Assembly: GCA_039698075.1 (NCBI GenBank) | Contig: JBDKTJ010000131.1 | Coordinates: 1-39,103, forward strand | Length of the DNA: 39,103 nt | Direction: 5' to 3' | Origin: JAJFVC01 sp039698075 | GTDB taxonomy: Bacteria > Planctomycetota > Planctomycetia > Pirellulales > Thermoguttaceae | In this document: in pieces, positions 22,586 to 31,044 of the stretch | Position numbering within the stretch: the stretch's first letter is position 1 | How the letters are laid out: each line of letters opens with the position of its first letter | The notes under the pieces: model-generated | Seen by the model: only the letters and a program-made list of their open reading frames with translations | What the model was told of the DNA's origin: nothing | The model's database searches: none | Made by a program: the position numbers and the translations under genes

Positions 22586-23503
22586 TCATCCGGCGTCGTT
22601 TTGGCCGAGCGGACGATTGTCGAACGGCTGCGGGAGGCTTTCAAAAAACTCTCGCAGCGTGTCGAAATAATCGGCCGGCATCAGATCGTTGTGGTCGTGG
22701 CCGGGCATCAGCATGAACTGCTTCGGCTGGTTGGCGGCCTCGAACAGCCGCCGTCCGATCGGCAGCGGCACGATCGTGTCCATGTCGCCGTGGGCTTGCA
22801 GCAGCGGGCCGTGGAAGTCGTGGATGAGCGACGCCGAGTCCAGGCGGGTTCGCAAAAACCATCGGACCGGCAGCCAAGGATAATGGAACGCGGCCACGTC
22901 GGGCAGCGAGCTGAACGTGCTTTCGAGCACCAGGGCGCGGGCGCCGTCGCGGGCCGCCAAGTCGACGGCCACGGCCCCGCCGAGCGATTCGCCCATGACG
23001 ACGACGTCGCGCGGGGCGATCTTTTCACGTCCGGCCAGCCAAGCCCTCGCAGCCCTTGCGTCGGCCAACGCGCCTGCGGCACTGGGCGTGCCTTCGCTGC
23101 GGCCGTAGCCGCGGTAGTCGAAGATCAACACGGACGCGCCAGCCCGGCGGTTGAGCATTTGGACGGTGTCGAGCCGATGGGTCAGATTGCCGCCGTTGCC
23201 GTGGCAAAACAACACGGCGGCCCTCGCGTTCTTCTTGGGCACGTACCAACCGTGCAGTCGCGTGCCGTCGGCCGAGCGAAACCATGCGTCCTCAAACCGC
23301 AGCCCGGGCGGATTCCAATTGCCCTCCGGATAGACCACGGGATGGAAAATCAAGCGGTTTTCGAGAGACATGGCCACCAACACGACCGCGACGGCGGCCA
23401 GAAGGATCGCGCCGCCGATCCAGCGGAACGTTCTGGAACGCCGCGGCCTCGCGTCGTCCGAGCCACGCGGGGCCGCGTCGGTTTCCTTGTGGTCTGGCCG
23501 CAT
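22586..23503 (-). CDS. Membrane-anchored alpha/beta hydrolase (ABHD13/BEM46-like)
   Basis: A 305-residue serine hydrolase. A basic N-terminus and one membrane segment (IGGAILLAAVAVVLVAM, about residues 29-46) anchor the enzyme. The fold shows VLFCHGNGGN, the oxyanion region; GESLGG, the nucleophile elbow with the catalytic Ser; and HGDMDTIVP, with the acid. GHDHND near the C-terminus holds the likely catalytic His. It starts with ATG 23503, whose A is also the last base of the TGA of the DUF1571 gene, so the pair is translationally coupled. The substrate is unknown; related proteins are esterases or lipases. Confidence 0.85.
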   Translation of the reverse strand: MRPDHKETDAAPRGSDDARPRRSRTFRWIGGAILLAAVAVVLVAMSLENRLIFHPVVYPEGNWNPPGLRFEDAWFRSADGTRLHGWYVPKKNARAAVLFCHGNGGNLTHRLDTVQMLNRRAGASVLIFDYRGYGRSEGTPSAAGALADARAARAWLAGREKIAPRDVVVMGESLGGAVAVDLAARDGARALVLESTFSSLPDVAAFHYPWLPVRWFLRTRLDSASLIHDFHGPLLQAHGDMDTIVPLPIGRRLFEAANQPKQFMLMPGHDHNDLMPADYFDTLREFFESLPQPFDNRPLGQNDAG

Positions 23504-24501
23504 CAACGGAACTTAGAGTTCGGGTTCTTCGTGTCGAAATCGGCGTTGGTGAACCCGTTGTTCAGTTTCAGGTTCAGGTAGGTGTACTCCTCGAGCAACT
23601 CGGGAGCGCCGCCTTTTTCCTTCGGCCAATCATACGATTCGTAGCGGATCGGCAGGTTCAATTCCTTGTCGACGAAGATGCGGGCCAAGTGGTAGCGGAA
23701 GTTTCGCCGAGGCACCGGGTGGACGACTTCGATGCAGGTGCACACGCGGTTGTTGATTTTCGCGCCTTCGTAGAACTTCACGTCGCACTCGCCGAAGTTC
23801 ACGTCTTGCTCGCCGACCTCGACCAGACGTCGGGTCAGGTTCAAGATGCCCAGTTCGGTCAGCGGATAACGCTGGCCTCGCATGGCGACCGGTCCGTCGG
23901 GTTTGATCGAGACGGTGCCGAACAGCGTGTTTTTCACGCCGACGGTGTGCGCCCACATGTTGTTGTCGTTTTGGCCTTCGACGTAGAGCACTTCTTGGCC
24001 CTTGATGGCGGGCGGGCCGAGGAAGTACATGTAGACGCTGAACGGATGCTGACGCAGCTTGACGAACATGTACTCATATTCGCCGACTTTGCCGGCGATG
24101 CGTTCGCGTTTGGCCACGGTGGCCGAATAGTCCTGGATTTTTTCGACGTTGCCGATGCCCGAGTAGGCCCAACGCAAGACGGGCATCAAGGGGTGCTCGC
24201 CAGCCTGACCGGGAGCCAGCCGAGGCGCGGCGGAAGCCGCTTGGGCCGCTTCGGATCGCTCGGCCAATTGATAGGCGGGTCGGGAGGCCACGGCGTTTGA
24301 TGCGGCAGCCGGTGACGCGGAAGTGTCGGACGACGGCGACGAATAAGCCGGCGCGGCGGCGTCTTGTTTTGTATTGGATCGGTGCAACAAGGAACCCGGC
24401 TTGGCGGCCAATGCATATTGAGTCGCCACGATCGACGCAAAAACGGCGCAAGCCGCCAGCGACGACAGCCAACGTCGCAATCGACGCATTCTAAGAATCA
24501 T
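23503..24501 (-). CDS. DUF1571 family exported protein
   Basis: A 332-residue exported protein. The N-terminus has a basic stretch and hydrophobic core (RRWLSSLAACAVFASIVATQ) ending near ALAAK, a signal peptide. A low-complexity Ala/Ser/Pro linker covers about 35-100. The DUF1571 region follows, with IQDYSATVAKRERIAGKVGEYEYMFVKLRQHPFSVYMYFLGP and a second half resembling lipoprotein-carrier-like beta sheets (FRYHLARIFVDKELNLPIRYE). The family is common in planctomycetes and its role is unknown. AAGGAGG lies eight bases before ATG 24501, one of the strongest ribosome binding sites here. The stop overlaps the start of the hydrolase gene. Confidence 0.85.
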   Translation of the reverse strand: MILRMRRLRRWLSSLAACAVFASIVATQYALAAKPGSLLHRSNTKQDAAAPAYSSPSSDTSASPAAASNAVASRPAYQLAERSEAAQAASAAPRLAPGQAGEHPLMPVLRWAYSGIGNVEKIQDYSATVAKRERIAGKVGEYEYMFVKLRQHPFSVYMYFLGPPAIKGQEVLYVEGQNDNNMWAHTVGVKNTLFGTVSIKPDGPVAMRGQRYPLTELGILNLTRRLVEVGEQDVNFGECDVKFYEGAKINNRVCTCIEVVHPVPRRNFRYHLARIFVDKELNLPIRYESYDWPKEKGGAPELLEEYTYLNLKLNNGFTNADFDTKNPNSKFR

Positions 24502-24913
24502 GAAAATCCCCTCCTTGTGAGGCGCCGAAACTGTGGGTGGCGTGCAAGGTTCCCGGGCGGGTAGCCCCGACGGCGCCGAAACGTGTTCTTCCGTGAAACT
24601 CGAGGTCCTAGCGTATCCTTGGTTGGTTCACCGGGACTTGTTGGTCTCCATGCCAAATTACCTTATTCGGCACAGTCGACACCCGATTGGACAAAACAGG
24701 TGAAAAAATCGGCCTCTCTGTGGAAAATGGTTGAAAAAAATCCGTTTTCCGCGCCGACCCTTCTTCGACCTTATCGCAAATTCCGACGATGACAATTACA
24801 ATGTTTGGTTTCGAAGGGGCGTCTTGCCTAATCGCTTCGATCGCCCTTGCAAGTCGTTCAGCTACAACCGTTATATCTTACCCAGTCGATGTCCTCGTGG
24901 GGAGTCCAGTTTT
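24502..24913. other. Intergenic region between DUF1571 and MBL-fold genes
   Basis: About 410 bp between divergent genes. The part near the MBL gene (about 24690-24830) is A/T-rich compared with the flanks and probably carries both promoters. I see no RNA gene, strong hairpin or repeat. The MBL frame stays open back to 24731, but that segment has no domain content. Confidence 0.4.
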
Positions 24914-25576
24914 GTGAAGCAGCCTGATCTACAACTCACAACGATTCTGTCTCACCCGTTTGAGCAGAATTCCTATATTGCCAAATTGCGAGACCACTCC
25001 GATTGCGTGGTGATTGATCCCGGCTTGGAGCCTGACAATATTATTCGCCATTTGGAACTGCAAAATCTTACGCCGGCCGCGATTTTGAATACGCATGGCC
25101 ACAGCGACCACATCGGCGGCAACGCGGCCTTGAAAAAACGGTGGCCGGATTGCCCGTTGGTGATCGGCACTGGCGATGCCCCCAAACTGACCGATCCGTG
25201 GCTCAATTTGTCGGCCGGTTTCGGCACGCCGTTGGTCAGCCCGATGGCCGACGTGCTGGTCAACGACGGCGACACCTACGAGGCGGCGGGTTTTGAGTGG
25301 CAGGTGCGCACGATTCCGGGCCACTCGGTCGGCCACGTGGTTTACCTGTGGGAAGGCCAGGAGCCGCCGGTGGTGTTCGTCGGCGACGTGATTTTCGCCG
25401 GCAGCGTCGGACGCAGCGACTGTCCGGTCGGCGATCAGCGAGCACTGATTTTCGGCATCCGCTCGAAGCTGTTCACGCTGCCCGACGAAACGATACTGTT
25501 GCCGGGGCACGGCGAATCGACGACCGTGGGCCACGAGAAGCGGACCAATCCGTTCGCGGGCCTGTCGATCCGATAA
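24914..25576 (+). CDS. Metallo-beta-lactamase-fold hydrolase (glyoxalase II-like)
   Basis: A 220-residue cytoplasmic metal hydrolase. The metal motif is THGHSDHIGG (HxHxDH), followed by GHSVGH, GDVIFAGSVGRSD (bridging Asp) and LLPGHGESTTVGHEKRTNPF (last His). This order is typical of small glyoxalase-II-like thioester hydrolases. GTG 24914 is preferred: GGGGAG lies upstream and the conserved fold begins QLTTILSHPFEQNSYIAKL. An ATG at 24731 would add 61 unrelated residues. The true substrate cannot be told from the sequence; persulfide dioxygenase or hydroxyacylglutathione hydrolase roles are both known in the family. Confidence 0.85.
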   Translation: MKQPDLQLTTILSHPFEQNSYIAKLRDHSDCVVIDPGLEPDNIIRHLELQNLTPAAILNTHGHSDHIGGNAALKKRWPDCPLVIGTGDAPKLTDPWLNLSAGFGTPLVSPMADVLVNDGDTYEAAGFEWQVRTIPGHSVGHVVYLWEGQEPPVVFVGDVIFAGSVGRSDCPVGDQRALIFGIRSKLFTLPDETILLPGHGESTTVGHEKRTNPFAGLSIR

Positions 25577-25620
25577 GCGGTCGCGCGGTTGTGCCGCCAG
25601 GTTTCCTATTGTTGCCATGG

Positions 25621-25636
25621 AGCCGCTTGCGATTTC
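25621..25636. repeat. Inverted copy of the 16-bp repeat core
   Basis: The complement of the core GAAATCGCAAGCGGTT matches here at 15 of 16 bases. It faces the forward core at 25679-25694, so the two could form a long stem around a 42-bp loop just after the MBL gene. Confidence 0.55.
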
Positions 25637-25658
25637 GCAACAGCTTGGCAAGTTATGT

Positions 25659-25769
25659 CGTTTTGCTAAGTTTCTTGTGAAATCGCAAGCGGTTGGAACG
25701 TCCGAGGGAAACGACCAACCGCCTTCGCGGAAGAGCATCCGCGCATTCTCAAGTTGGAACGCGCATTAC
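25659..25769. repeat. Dispersed ~112-bp repeat, copy B (covers the stop codon of the histidine kinase gene)
   Basis: Second copy of the element at 5841-5953, in the same orientation. The longest shared block runs from about 25673 to 25741 and differs only by one base deleted after GGAACG. It ends at the histidine kinase stop (TTA at 25766-25768), exactly as copy A ends at the DUF1854 stop. The genes otherwise share no similarity, so the repeat is independent of the coding sequence. Confidence 0.8.
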
Positions 25770-27475
25770 TCCGGCTCGTTCGCAATGGTTTGCGATGCGG
25801 CGGGATCGGGGGGCTCTTGGGTCAGCGTGGCGGGCAGCTCCAAAAGGAACCGGCATCCCTGGTCGGGTTTGCTTTCGACCAGGATACGGCCACCGTGTTC
25901 TTGTAGGATTTTTTGACTCACCGGAAGCCCCAGGCCCGTGCCGCGACTTTTCTTCGTGGAGACGAACGGGCTGAATAGGTGCTCCATTTGGTCGGGCGGA
26001 ATGCCGGGGCCGTTGTCGGCAACGATAATCCTGGCCAGGCCTTCCGATTCGGCGTATTGGGTGGAGACTTCCACGCGGCCGGGCGTCGGGCGATCGGTGA
26101 CGGCGTCCACCGCGTTGGTCGCGATGTTCAGCACCGCGCGGTGGATGCCCTCGGAGTCGAACACCAGCTTCGGCATCGGTTGGCCGGGCTGCCAAACCAC
26201 GTCGACCGACATTTCGGCGGCTCGGGCCCGGGTCAGCTCGACCACGTCGGCCACCACGTCGTTCAGGTCGGCCAGGGCCAGATCGGGCTCGCGTTCCTTG
26301 CTGAACGTGAGCATGTCCAACACCAACGCGGAGATGCGGTTCTGATTGCGTTCGACGATCGACCAGCCTTTGCGGGTGACGTCCTCGTCGTGTTCCTTCA
26401 GGCCCATGTCGATCAGATAGCTGCCGCCGCGGATGCCCTGCAAAATGTTCTTGATGTGGTGCGACAGCGTGGCGATCGTCTGTCCGATGGCGGCCAATCG
26501 CTCGGCCTGAACCATGGCCGAATAGTAGCGGGTGTCCTCGACGGCCAGCGCGGCCTGGTGGCCGATGGCGATCATCAGCTTCAGGTGGTCTTCGGTGAAC
26601 TTCGTGGCGCCGCCTTGCGCGACCACCTGCTGGGCCGGCGTGGACGTGTCGATGTAGATCACGCCGACGACGTCGTACCGGCCTTGCATCGGCACGCAAA
26701 TGGCTTCGCGGACGCCCATCTGCACGATGCTGCCGGTCGGGTTCCAACGATCGTCTTGCCCGGCGTCGCTGGTCAATACGCCTTCGTTGCGGCCGACCAC
26801 GTAGTCCAAAATCGTCTGGCTGATCGTGATGCGCTGATCGGTCTTGACGTCTTGGCGGGTGCGCCAGACCTTGGGTTTCAGAGTCTTCGTGGCGGCGTCC
26901 ATCAACATGATGCAGCCGCGGTCGGCTTCGACCCACTCGAAAATCAGCTCCATGATCCGCTGCAACAGTTGGTCGATCTCCAACGTGTGGCTGACCGCCA
27001 GCGCGGTGCGATACATCACCTGCAAGTTGCTTCGGGCCCGAGCCAGCCACGAATTGCGCGGCGAAGAGGTCTGGCCGAAATCGAAGATCTGGCTGCCTTC
27101 CGCCTGGCTGACCGAATGGACGATGCGCGAGCCGTCGCTTGGCTGACCGATGTGGACGATGCGAGCCAGGTCTTCACGCGATTCCTCGGCCGGGCCGGTG
27201 TAAAGCATCAACGTGCTGCCCAGTTGAAGCTGGTCGCCGCTTTGCAGGTCGTGCTGGCGGACGCGCTGGCCGTTGACGAACGTGCCGTTCGAGCTGTTCA
27301 GATCGGAAATCGTGTAGTCGTTTTCGACGCGGCGGATTTCGGCGTGATGCCGCGAGACTTCGTTGTCGTGAAGCTGAAGCGTGTTCGAGGCGTCCCGTCC
27401 GACACGGATGTTCGGTTCGGTCAGCTCAAAGCGGCTGCCCTGGTCGGTCCCGCGAATCACGAACAACGTCGGCAC
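25766..27475 (-). CDS. FHA-GAF sensor histidine kinase
   Basis: A 569-residue cytoplasmic kinase without membrane segments. Residues 1-95 are an FHA domain (NIRVGRDASNTLQLHD, SRHHAEI, NSSNGTFVNGQRV) that should bind phosphothreonine. Residues about 155-320 are a GAF domain (RGCIMLMDAATKTL, REAICVPMQGRYDVVGVIYID). The H-box is TLSHHIKNILQG, with His339 or His340 as phosphoacceptor. The ATPase part has the N-box NIATNAVDAV (Asn454), DNGPGIP (487-493) and GTGLGL (512-517). The gene overlaps the end of a receiver gene upstream by 50 bp. Joining FHA to a histidine kinase suggests input from Ser/Thr kinases; that is inference. Its stop codon lies in a dispersed repeat. Confidence 0.93.
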   Translation of the reverse strand: MPTLFVIRGTDQGSRFELTEPNIRVGRDASNTLQLHDNEVSRHHAEIRRVENDYTISDLNSSNGTFVNGQRVRQHDLQSGDQLQLGSTLMLYTGPAEESREDLARIVHIGQPSDGSRIVHSVSQAEGSQIFDFGQTSSPRNSWLARARSNLQVMYRTALAVSHTLEIDQLLQRIMELIFEWVEADRGCIMLMDAATKTLKPKVWRTRQDVKTDQRITISQTILDYVVGRNEGVLTSDAGQDDRWNPTGSIVQMGVREAICVPMQGRYDVVGVIYIDTSTPAQQVVAQGGATKFTEDHLKLMIAIGHQAALAVEDTRYYSAMVQAERLAAIGQTIATLSHHIKNILQGIRGGSYLIDMGLKEHDEDVTRKGWSIVERNQNRISALVLDMLTFSKEREPDLALADLNDVVADVVELTRARAAEMSVDVVWQPGQPMPKLVFDSEGIHRAVLNIATNAVDAVTDRPTPGRVEVSTQYAESEGLARIIVADNGPGIPPDQMEHLFSPFVSTKKSRGTGLGLPVSQKILQEHGGRILVESKPDQGCRFLLELPATLTQEPPDPAASQTIANEPE

Positions 27476-27857
27476 GGCCCGGTGTCTCCTGGTAATGGCC
27501 CAGCAATTCCTCGATTCTACGAATCAAAGGCCCGTAATGGTAGGGCTTCGACACGAATTCGCCCTCGGGCCGCCGGCCTTGCCAGCCTCGCAGACTGCCT
27601 AAAAGGACCATTCGCGGTTGATAACGAGCTTGGTGTGACAGATCGGCGACTTGATCGACGACTTGTTCCGGCGCGTCGAACGTGTCCAGATCGAGCACGA
27701 TCAGGTCGGGGTGATGTTGTCGGGCCAATTGCAGGCCGGTCTCAGTTCGGGCGGCGGACAATGTGTGAACGCCGCGACGCTCCAAAACGGTTTGAAGCAC
27801 TTCGCAGGTTTCCGACGACCGATCGACAATCAAAACGCTCTGAGGCGCATGGGCCAT
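27426..27857 (-). CDS. Stand-alone response-regulator receiver protein with altered acidic pocket
   Basis: A 143-residue receiver domain with a short tail and no output domain. It begins SVLIVDRSSETCEVLQTVL, where the usual second acidic residue after Asp12 is Arg13. The phosphoacceptor region DLIVLDLDTF contains Asp56, and a conserved Lys is in FVSKPYHY. Partial loss of the metal-binding pocket may weaken phosphorylation. ATG 27857 is chosen since GGAGGG lies four bases upstream; earlier starts in the frame lack this. The last 50 bp overlap the kinase gene, so the two are translated together and the kinase is the likely partner. Confidence 0.8.
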   Translation of the reverse strand: MAHAPQSVLIVDRSSETCEVLQTVLERRGVHTLSAARTETGLQLARQHHPDLIVLDLDTFDAPEQVVDQVADLSHQARYQPRMVLLGSLRGWQGRRPEGEFVSKPYHYGPLIRRIEELLGHYQETPGRADVVRDSRDRPGQPL

Positions 27858-27949
27858 CACACCCTCCATGGTGCGAGTTCCGACGAACATTCCGGGGGCG
27901 GAAAGATAACGTTTGGCCCGGAATTGTGCAACAGAGCTTTTGCGACGCC

Positions 27950-28516
27950 TCAAACCAGCCGCGAAACGTCGAACGTTTGCGACACGGCGGCTCGTCGGGC
28001 GTTCTTGGCCTTCACCTCAAACTGATAGCGGCCCAGTTCGAGCCAAAGGCAATAGACCGCCGTCAATACGGCCAGCAAGGCGCAGGCCAGAAACACGGTG
28101 AAGATGCTATTCGTGCGGCGTCCTTTCCAGATACCGTAGCCAACTAATCCGACCGAAATGACGTAGATCGCCGTGGAAAAATACACAAGATGCAGCCAGC
28201 CGATCGCCAACAGCACGACCACCCCCAATCCGAGGCCACCGTATTCCCATACGCTGGACAGATCGCGCGGCTCTTTCGACAACGGCTCGACAGACTCGGC
28301 CGCCGCTGGTTCGCTCGGTTCGGACTTGGCGTCCGATGGCTGCTCGGCCACAGGCGTTTCAGACGCGAGAATCTCGTCCAACGGGGCTTCAACCGCAGGC
28401 AGGTCGGCGGCCGGCGGCAGGTCGGTCTCGTCGAGTGGCTGATCGAGAGGCGGCAGATCGTCGTTGGGCAAATTGAGATCGCCAAAGTCAAAGTTTTCGT
28501 CTTCGCTGTTGGCCAC
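27950..28516 (-). CDS. Uncharacterised membrane protein with acidic proline-rich N-terminus
   Basis: A 188-residue protein from GTG 28516, with GGAG seven bases upstream. Residues 1-88 are acidic and disordered (FDFGDLNLPNDDLPPLDQPL and many Glu/Pro/Ala). Three membrane helices follow: YGGLGLGVVVLLAIGWLHL, STAIYVISVGLVGYGIW and IFTVFLACALLAVLTAVYCLW. The C-terminus is basic and cytoplasmic or periplasmic. No known family is recognised. It lies 92 bp upstream of the receiver gene on the same strand, so it may belong to the same operon and could be a membrane partner of the kinase pair. Confidence 0.7.
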   Translation of the reverse strand: MANSEDENFDFGDLNLPNDDLPPLDQPLDETDLPPAADLPAVEAPLDEILASETPVAEQPSDAKSEPSEPAAAESVEPLSKEPRDLSSVWEYGGLGLGVVVLLAIGWLHLVYFSTAIYVISVGLVGYGIWKGRRTNSIFTVFLACALLAVLTAVYCLWLELGRYQFEVKAKNARRAAVSQTFDVSRLV

Positions 28517-28711
28517 AGTAATTCTCCAGGTTTTTGCACATCGCCGAAATTGCCGCCGTCCCCTCGGCTATTATAATTGCCGTTTGGCGGTTGTGCCACT
28601 ATGGAAGGAAGACGCCCGGTGGACCACCAGGTTGTTCTTGCTTGCCGTCACTTAATGCCCCTCTCTTGGCGGGGTTTGTGGGGTTCTTGTGAAAACAGCC
28701 ACAACGAGGGG
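28517..28711. other. Intergenic stretch upstream of the membrane protein
   Basis: About 195 bp with no gene. A stem of CCCCTC (28659-28664) with GAGGGG (28706-28711) is possible. The promoter of the 28516 operon should be here but cannot be placed. Confidence 0.35.
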
Positions 28712-28886
28712 CTAGTGTAGTGATTCAGAAATGAATGCCCTTCTTCTGGATCATTCAGAAAAAATGGGTGCCATGCCCACGCTTGTTGTGGGCATGATGG
28801 AACGCAAACATGCTTGCTGTCTCGCTACGCTCGCTTAGCAAGCATGGCACCCATCATGGTCCCATCTTCCTGACGCACTACACTAG
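28712..28886. mobile_element. MITE-like element with 11-bp terminal inverted repeats and nested hairpins
   Basis: CTAGTGTAGTG (28712-28722) and CACTACACTAG (28876-28886) are perfect terminal inverted repeats of a 175-bp unit. Inside are a 13-bp inverted pair (28764-28776 with 28842-28854), a hairpin CATGCCCAC / GTGGGCATG (28772-28780 with 28788-28796) and a hairpin CATGCTTGCT / AGCAAGCATG (28809-28818 with 28837-28846). There is no coding capacity, so it would be a non-autonomous element. The outer CTAG is palindromic and could be a target duplication. The right end carries the TAG stop of the neighbouring lipoprotein gene. Confidence 0.65.
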
Positions 28887-30901
28887 TGAATGGGCTCTGG
28901 CGACCCCAGCCTTGCCACGCTTGGGGCGTCCAATTCGGCGAGATGTTCCAGCAGAATGCGTCGCACTTCAAGCACGGCCGCCGGATGGGTGTGGACCGTC
29001 ACGTGGTTGGCCGGAACGGTGATTTCGCTTACCGCGTCGTCCACGTGCGCGCTGGCGTAAGACACGACGCCGTCGCCCGGCTCGGACCATTTTGAGAATG
29101 CCGACGGCTGGGGCAGCACGCCGATGATGTTGTGATATTTCACCCACGGCGGGCGTCGGCAATTTTGCATGGCCGAGAACACCGGCATGTTCGGGGCCAG
29201 TGAGTCGATGCTCGTGTCGACCAGCAGCAGCGATTGGCCGACGAACGCCCCGGGATTGTCGCGGTACAGTTTTTGTTGGGTTTGGATGAGCGTTTGCGGC
29301 AGATGGATCAGCTTGCTGAGGAGCCACTGCGTCGTTTGGTTGGAGAACTTGCTGCCGTGGCTTGGCGTGGCGATCGTCACGACGCGGCGGATCGACGGGT
29401 TCGGCTGGAAAAAGAACGTCTCGTGAAGTTTTTGCGAAACGTCGGGCGAGGCCTTGATTTGTTCGATCGGTTCGCGGCTGACCATGCGCCAAAAAGTCTC
29501 GCCGCTTTGGACGGTTTGGAGTCGAGAAACCAGCCCGCCCATGCTGTGGCCGATCAGCACCATTTGGTCGAGCGACGGTTCTTCGTGGCGGGGGTCGAGC
29601 GTTTGTCGGACCTGGACCAAGTCGCGTCGCAACTGCGCGGCGCTTTGCCAAAACGGCTGGCCCGTCGGATACAGATAAAACCAAAACTGATAGCGATTGC
29701 GAATCTCCGGCTGGCTGCGCAGATCGTTGAACATCTCGACCCAGGTCATCGGCGTCGACCACAGCCCGTGAACCATGAGCACCGGAATTTTGCCGGGCTC
29801 GTAAGGTTGAATCATGTAAAGGCCCATGATGGGTTCGTGTCCGCCGGGCCGGAGTTTTTCGAGAAACAGCTCGGGCTTCAGCAGGCCCGCCGTCGCGGCC
29901 AGATTGGCCAGATCGACCTCCGGCCGGGACAGAAAATAGGCCAGCGGCGTGGTCAAATCGCTTTCCAGCGGCACGCGTTGGCCGGCCACGAGCGTTTGGT
30001 CGTCGGTCAGCGGATCGCATAGCTCCAACAGGCATTGGTTCCGCGTGACCAACTGGCCGGTCGCCGGATCGATTTTCGACAGCGGACGCAAGAAGGCGGT
30101 GACCGGGAAGCTCAGTTTCGGCGGGTAATACTTTGCCGCCGCCATTTGCGCCGCCGACGCGCCGTCCGAGGGCTCGCGTCGAACGGCGATCAGCGGCACG
30201 CCCAGCCCGTGCGTCTGATACAGATTTTTCAGCCCTTTGACTTCATAGTCCGAGACGAACTTGAATTGTCTGAAATCGTCGGGCCGCCATTGCGTGTTGG
30301 CGAGCGTGCAGCGGATGTCCCATTCGCCCGAGGCCGTGTGAATGGTCTTGGTCGTGTTGGGCACGAGTTCTTTCTTGGCGCAGACGATCCGCAGCGCCGA
30401 CTCCAGGGCGGTGTTGTACAGGTCGCACGCGCCGCGGTAGTTCGGGTCGTAGGGAGTGCGCGTGCCGGTGAATCGCGGATCGAACAGATAGTCGTAGGCG
30501 TGCAGCACCGCCGCGCCATAAAGATCCATCGCGGCCCGGCTGTCGTAGGGCTCGGCGCGTTTGCCGCCCAGGAAGGCCAGCTCGGACATGGCGTAGACAA
30601 TGTCGGCCGACGGCTCGCGGTCGTTCAACGCTTGAAGTTTTGCCAACAGTGGGCGGTTGTCGCCTTGCTGGCCGTTGCCGAGGTTGTAGACTCGCAACAA
30701 CTGGAGTGTTCGGCTGCTGGCTTTGGGACCGCTGTACGAGGTTAGATCGAACTCTTCGGCCAGCGGGCTTTTGGGGATCGGTCGCAGTGAGATCGTGCCC
30801 GACGCGCAGCCGCCGACCGTCAACGCCATCACGACCACGATCGCCGTCCTGGCGTTGCGCCACGCGCGCGGACTCATCCCTGAGCGCCCAACGAGAGTCA
30901 T
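28883..30901 (-). CDS. Large lipoprotein alpha/beta hydrolase
   Basis: A 672-residue predicted lipoprotein. Residues 1-34 give a signal peptide with lipobox LTVGGC. Residues about 35-360 are a family-specific N-terminal half with no domain I recognise. The C-terminal hydrolase (about 375-660) has VLMVHGLWSTPMTW, nucleophile elbow GHSMGG, IATPSHGS, EPGDGVV with the likely acid, and VTVHTHP with the likely His, resembling PGAP1- or lipase-like enzymes. It probably acts on lipids or esters at the cell surface; the substrate is unknown. No clear ribosome binding site precedes ATG 30901; ATG 30877 is an alternative start. The stop codon is supplied by the terminal repeat of a MITE-like element, so the native tail may have been different. 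Confidence 0.82.
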   Translation of the reverse strand: MTLVGRSGMSPRAWRNARTAIVVVMALTVGGCASGTISLRPIPKSPLAEEFDLTSYSGPKASSRTLQLLRVYNLGNGQQGDNRPLLAKLQALNDREPSADIVYAMSELAFLGGKRAEPYDSRAAMDLYGAAVLHAYDYLFDPRFTGTRTPYDPNYRGACDLYNTALESALRIVCAKKELVPNTTKTIHTASGEWDIRCTLANTQWRPDDFRQFKFVSDYEVKGLKNLYQTHGLGVPLIAVRREPSDGASAAQMAAAKYYPPKLSFPVTAFLRPLSKIDPATGQLVTRNQCLLELCDPLTDDQTLVAGQRVPLESDLTTPLAYFLSRPEVDLANLAATAGLLKPELFLEKLRPGGHEPIMGLYMIQPYEPGKIPVLMVHGLWSTPMTWVEMFNDLRSQPEIRNRYQFWFYLYPTGQPFWQSAAQLRRDLVQVRQTLDPRHEEPSLDQMVLIGHSMGGLVSRLQTVQSGETFWRMVSREPIEQIKASPDVSQKLHETFFFQPNPSIRRVVTIATPSHGSKFSNQTTQWLLSKLIHLPQTLIQTQQKLYRDNPGAFVGQSLLLVDTSIDSLAPNMPVFSAMQNCRRPPWVKYHNIIGVLPQPSAFSKWSEPGDGVVSYASAHVDDAVSEITVPANHVTVHTHPAAVLEVRRILLEHLAELDAPSVARLGSPEPIH

Positions 30902-31044
30902 AAGGGCAGGCAGAATAAAGGAAAAGGCCGTCGAAGGTCAATGGCAGACCGGGTTGCGACCGCGGATCAGGAGGAGCCCAAGTTTTCTGATCGAGGCTTG
31001 GGGGCGGCACTACTTTGGGTGGTGGCCCGATTTTTGAATGTGGT

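Noticed and set aside
24731..24913. ATG 24731 as the start of the MBL-fold gene
   Set aside because: The 61 added residues have no homology to the fold, and a GGGGAG site precedes GTG 24914.
28712..28886. Intrinsic terminator only
   Set aside because: The hairpins could terminate transcription, but the perfect outer terminal repeats and nested pairs over 175 bp fit a MITE-like unit better, and no T-run follows.
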